In this document: positions 7,288-9,434 of the stretch, in pieces
How the letters are laid out: each line of letters begins with the position of its first letter
Numbering within the stretch: the first letter of the stretch is position 1
From: Burkholderiaceae bacterium
GTDB taxonomy: Bacteria; Pseudomonadota; Gammaproteobacteria; Burkholderiales; Burkholderiaceae
Length of the DNA stretch: 9,434 nt
Reading direction: 5' to 3'
NCBI GenBank assembly: GCA_022701845.1
Contig: JAKONS010000023.1
Location: 1 to 9,434 of the forward strand
Position numbers and translations under genes: made by a program
The notes under the pieces: generated by a model
What the model saw: the letters and a program-made list of their open reading frames with translations, nothing else
What the model was told of the DNA's origin: nothing
Databases searched by the model: none

Positions 7288-8159
7288 GGGCGGGGAGTGT
7301 CGCCGATCACCGCGGCCTGCATCAGCGACCGCAGGCGCGGCATCGCCTCCCAGGCCGCTGCGGTCGATGCCTCGGCCAGCGCCTCCGGCGCGATGCCCCG
7401 CAGCGCCGCCACCGCCGCGCCGATCGCCGGCAGTTCGACCGGCGAATTGCGGGCCTGCGGCGAGCCGTCGGCGCGGTCCTCGGCGTTGCGGTACAGCCAG
7501 TGCGGCGGGATGTCGGGCGCGTCGGTCTCCAGCACGATCGACGACAGCGGCACCGCCTGCACCACCCGCCGCACCTGCAACGCGCGGTCGAAAGTGGCGG
7601 TGCCGCCGACGCCCAGCTTCAGCCCCAGGCCGACGAAGGTCTCGGCCTGCTGCAGGCTGCCGTTGAAGGCATGGGCGATGCCGCGCCAGCGGTGGCGCCC
7701 GGCGCCGCTGCCACCCACCTCGCGCAGATGCCGCAGCACCCGGTCGACCGAACGGCGCACATGCAGCAGCACCGGCAGGTCGAAACGCCGCGCCAGGCGC
7801 AGCTGTTCACGAAAGAAATGCTGCTGGCGCGCGTCGTCGAGCCCGGGCACGAAATAGTCGAGGCCGATCTCCCCGACCGCCACCAGCCGCGCGTCGTCGC
7901 GGGCGGCTTCCAGGCGCGCGGCGAGCGCCGCCAGGGCGTCGTCGGCGGCGCTGCCGGTGCACAGCGGGTGGATGCCGAGCGCGTAGGCGTCGCCATGGCG
8001 TTCGGCCCAGCCGGCGACGGCGTCGAAATTGAACACCCCCACCGCCGGCACCACGCAGCAGGCGACGCCGCGGGCGCGGGCGTCGGCACGCATCGCCGGG
8101 CCGTCGGCGGCGAATTCGGCGGCGTCGAGGTGGCAATGGGTGTCGATCCAGGTGCTCAT
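7284..8159 (-). CDS. TatD-family metal-dependent hydrolase (YjjV-like)
   Basis: This is a cytoplasmic TIM-barrel metallohydrolase of the TatD family, whose characterised members are metal-dependent DNases. It has 291 residues, slightly above the usual 260. All expected metal ligands are visible: THCHLD near the start (His8, His10), GEIGLDY (Glu97), LLHVRRS (His133), AHAFNGS (His163) and LETDAPDIPP (Asp213). The DAPDIPP form and the closing NSPVELP resemble E. coli YjjV more than TatD or YcfH. I choose the ATG at 8159, beginning MSTWIDTHCHLD; an in-frame ATG at 8168 would add MVR, and neither has a clear ribosome binding site. It is the first gene of a minus-strand operon, overlapping the SpeE-like gene by four bases, and is divergent from the serine protease across a 165-base gap. 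The substrate is unknown, and the link to the two downstream genes is positional only. Confidence 0.94.
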   Translation of the reverse strand: MSTWIDTHCHLDAAEFAADGPAMRADARARGVACCVVPAVGVFNFDAVAGWAERHGDAYALGIHPLCTGSAADDALAALAARLEAARDDARLVAVGEIGLDYFVPGLDDARQQHFFREQLRLARRFDLPVLLHVRRSVDRVLRHLREVGGSGAGRHRWRGIAHAFNGSLQQAETFVGLGLKLGVGGTATFDRALQVRRVVQAVPLSSIVLETDAPDIPPHWLYRNAEDRADGSPQARNSPVELPAIGAAVAALRGIAPEALAEASTAAAWEAMPRLRSLMQAAVIGDTPRP

Positions 8160-8230
8160 CCGGACCATGATGCCGCAGCGCCGATGGCCTTTCGTCTCCG
8201 TGCAATCGAAACACTTTGTCTTGAGAATCG

Positions 8231-8239
8231 TGCTACGGT
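8231..8239 (+). promoter_or_regulatory. Possible extended -10 promoter of the serine protease gene
   Basis: TGCTACGGT fits the TG-N-TAxxxT extended -10 pattern in the divergent gap between the TatD-family gene and the protease gene. No good -35 box lies at the right distance, and the TTGTCT at 8217 is too close. It would give a leader of roughly 80 bases. For the opposite (TatD) direction I see only a weak TTGGAC with no convincing -10. Confidence 0.25.
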
Positions 8240-8324
8240 GTGTCCAAGAAGTGCACGCCCCGCGCCTCGGTGTCTTCAAGGTGTGCGCTCCATCCCGATG
8301 ACCTCTATCTAGGACACGTTCGGA

Positions 8325-9359
8325 ATGCGCAGGCCCGCCCTCTACAGCAGCCCCCGACGGCCCGCGGAGACCTCACCGCCGGCCGACGTTCGTCGCGACG
8401 CCCCGCCCGCCGCGCCTGCCACTACCGTCACCGCCGCTGCCGCCGCTGCGCCGGCCCTGCCGCCCAACCGTGGCGCGCCAACCGCCGCGCAGACCGCGGC
8501 ACCGGCGATCGACGCTCCCGCCCTTCCCCGCCTGTCGCGCCGAACTCGCTTCTGGCGCACCGTGCGCGTCGCCGCCACGCCTGCGCTGGCGGGCGCCGCG
8601 CTGGTGGTGGCGCTGTTTATCGCCCTGCGGCCGGCCGTACCCGCCATCACCCAGCAGGACGTCGACGCCGCGGTGCGCCACACGCTCGAGAAATCGGTGC
8701 TGCCCTCGGCCGCCGCCCGCGCCGCCGACAAGGTGGCGCCCTCGGTGGTGCGAGTGGTGGCCTACGACAAGAGCGAGAAGCTGGCGCGCGGCAAGTACAA
8801 GCCGAAGGAAGAAGGCGAGATCGAGCGCGGCATCGGCACCGGCGTGGTCATCGTCGACAAGGGCGTGATCCTCACCAACCTGCATGTGGTGGCCGGCGCC
8901 GACCACATCCGCGTCACGTTCTCCGACGGGCTGGAGAGCGTGGCCTCGGTCGTCAGCGTGCAGACCGAGAACGACCTGGCGGTGCTGCAGGCGCACAAGA
9001 TTCCCGACGACCTGGCCGCCGCCACCCTGAAATCGACCGCCTCCCTGCGGCCGGGCGACGAAGTGGCGGCCATCGGCTTTCCTTTCGGCATCGGGCCGTC
9101 GGTGTCCTCGGGCATCGTCTCGGGCATGAAGCGCGGCTTCCTGTCGCCGGAGGGCAAGCAGCAGCTGTCGAACCTGATCCAGTTCGACGCCGCCGCCAAC
9201 CCGGGCAATTCCGGCGGGCCGCTGCTCACCATGGACGGCGAGGTCGTCGGCATCGTCACCGCCATCCTGAACCCGACCCAGCACCGCACCTTCCTCGGCA
9301 TCGGTTTCGCGGTGCCGATCGAGAACGCGGCCTCCGCGGCGGGGATGCCGCCCTTCTGA
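8325..9359 (+). CDS. Membrane-anchored HtrA/DegP-like trypsin-type serine protease, no PDZ
   Basis: This is a chymotrypsin-fold protease of the S1C (HtrA/DegP) type, probably facing the periplasm and acting on misfolded or specific envelope proteins. It has 344 residues. Residues 1-75 are a proline/alanine-rich, low-complexity, positively charged cytoplasmic tail. A single hydrophobic anchor at about 86-104 follows RRTRFWRTVR, and the protease domain follows. The triad is complete: His187 in LTNLHVVAGAD, Asp217 in TENDLAVL and Ser296 in NPGNSGGPL. The substrate-side segment GFPFGIGPSVSSGIVSG (251-267) is typical of HtrA proteases. The chain ends soon after GIGFAVPIENA, where DegP and DegS carry PDZ domains, so PDZ control is absent. 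The start at 8325 has no strong ribosome binding site; it is kept because the next in-frame ATG is far inside the protease domain. It is divergent from the TatD operon. Confidence 0.92.
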   Translation: MRRPALYSSPRRPAETSPPADVRRDAPPAAPATTVTAAAAAAPALPPNRGAPTAAQTAAPAIDAPALPRLSRRTRFWRTVRVAATPALAGAALVVALFIALRPAVPAITQQDVDAAVRHTLEKSVLPSAAARAADKVAPSVVRVVAYDKSEKLARGKYKPKEEGEIERGIGTGVVIVDKGVILTNLHVVAGADHIRVTFSDGLESVASVVSVQTENDLAVLQAHKIPDDLAAATLKSTASLRPGDEVAAIGFPFGIGPSVSSGIVSGMKRGFLSPEGKQQLSNLIQFDAAANPGNSGGPLLTMDGEVVGIVTAILNPTQHRTFLGIGFAVPIENAASAAGMPPF

Positions 9360-9365
9360 CGGCCG

Positions 9366-9382
9366 GGCCCGCCGCGCGGGCC
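9366..9382 (+). terminator. Hairpin just after the protease stop
   Basis: GGCCCGC (9366-9372) and GCGGGCC (9376-9382) form a perfect 7-bp stem with a three-base loop, seven bases after the TGA. It is followed by C/A-rich sequence without a U-tract, so intrinsic termination would be weak. In such GC-rich DNA the dyad may also be chance. Confidence 0.25.
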
Positions 9383-9427
9383 GCGGCACCCACCACCCGC
9401 CTCCCACATTCAACGAAAGCTGATTCG

Positions 9428-9434
9428 ATGTCCA
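9428..9434 (+). CDS. Possible start of the next gene (cut by window edge)
   Basis: An ATG at 9428 begins MS and runs off the window after seven bases. A GAAAG purine run lies about ten bases upstream, and the position, about 70 bases after the protease stop in the same direction, suits a following gene. Nothing can be said about its product. Confidence 0.3.

Noticed and set aside
8239..8317. Repeated GGTGT and GTGTCC/GGACAC elements in the divergent gap
   Set aside because: The copies are five or six bases long and irregularly spaced, which is within chance expectation for 165 bases of such DNA.
8373..9413. A 346-codon minus-strand frame opposite the serine protease
   Set aside because: It is Gly/Arg/His-rich with no motif, while the plus strand has a complete catalytic triad in order.

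Overview
This is a very GC-rich window with the gene content and codon habit of a betaproteobacterium. The order Burkholderiales, and within it a Comamonadaceae-like organism, is my best guess. That placement is inferred from the tripartite tricarboxylate transporter genes, from the resemblance of the short-chain dehydrogenase, EamA transporter and HtrA-like protease to proteins I know from that group, and from near-universal G/C third positions. No rRNA, tRNA, CRISPR array, insertion sequence or phage gene is visible. Coding is dense and no gene-free stretch reaches 300 bases; the longest gap is about 165 bases.

Layout. Seven complete genes and one partial gene lie on the minus strand, and one complete gene lies on the plus strand at the right end. 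In minus-strand transcription order (right to left) there are three blocks. Block 1 (8159 to 4688) is a tight operon: a TatD-family metal-dependent hydrolase, a spermidine-synthase-like methyltransferase-fold protein (ATGA overlap with the hydrolase), and a GspE/PilB-type secretion ATPase 8 bases further on. A hairpin closes it. Block 2 (4561 to 2542) is tctB-tctA, the two membrane subunits of a tripartite tricarboxylate transporter, ended by a strong hairpin terminator at 2464-2487. Block 3 (2385 to 1) is an EamA/DMT-type transporter, then, after a dyad and a possible new promoter, a short-chain dehydrogenase with a substituted catalytic pair, then the start of an adenosine/adenine deaminase that runs off the left edge. 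On the plus strand, divergent from block 1, is a membrane-anchored HtrA/DegP-like serine protease without a PDZ domain. A possible start codon of the next gene sits at the very right edge.

How the parts fit. The tct genes encode the permease part of a carboxylate uptake system, but the periplasmic binding protein (TctC) and the TctDE two-component regulator are not adjacent. The EamA transporter, dehydrogenase and purine deaminase look like ordinary metabolic genes with no shared pathway that I can see. The most unusual arrangement is block 1, where a secretion/pilus-type ATPase with intact Walker and tetracysteine motifs is coupled to a TatD nuclease-family protein and a SpeE-like protein, with no other secretion gene in the window. 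I found no convincing wholly new system. The orphan ATPase operon and the SDR without YxxxK are the points most worth following up.
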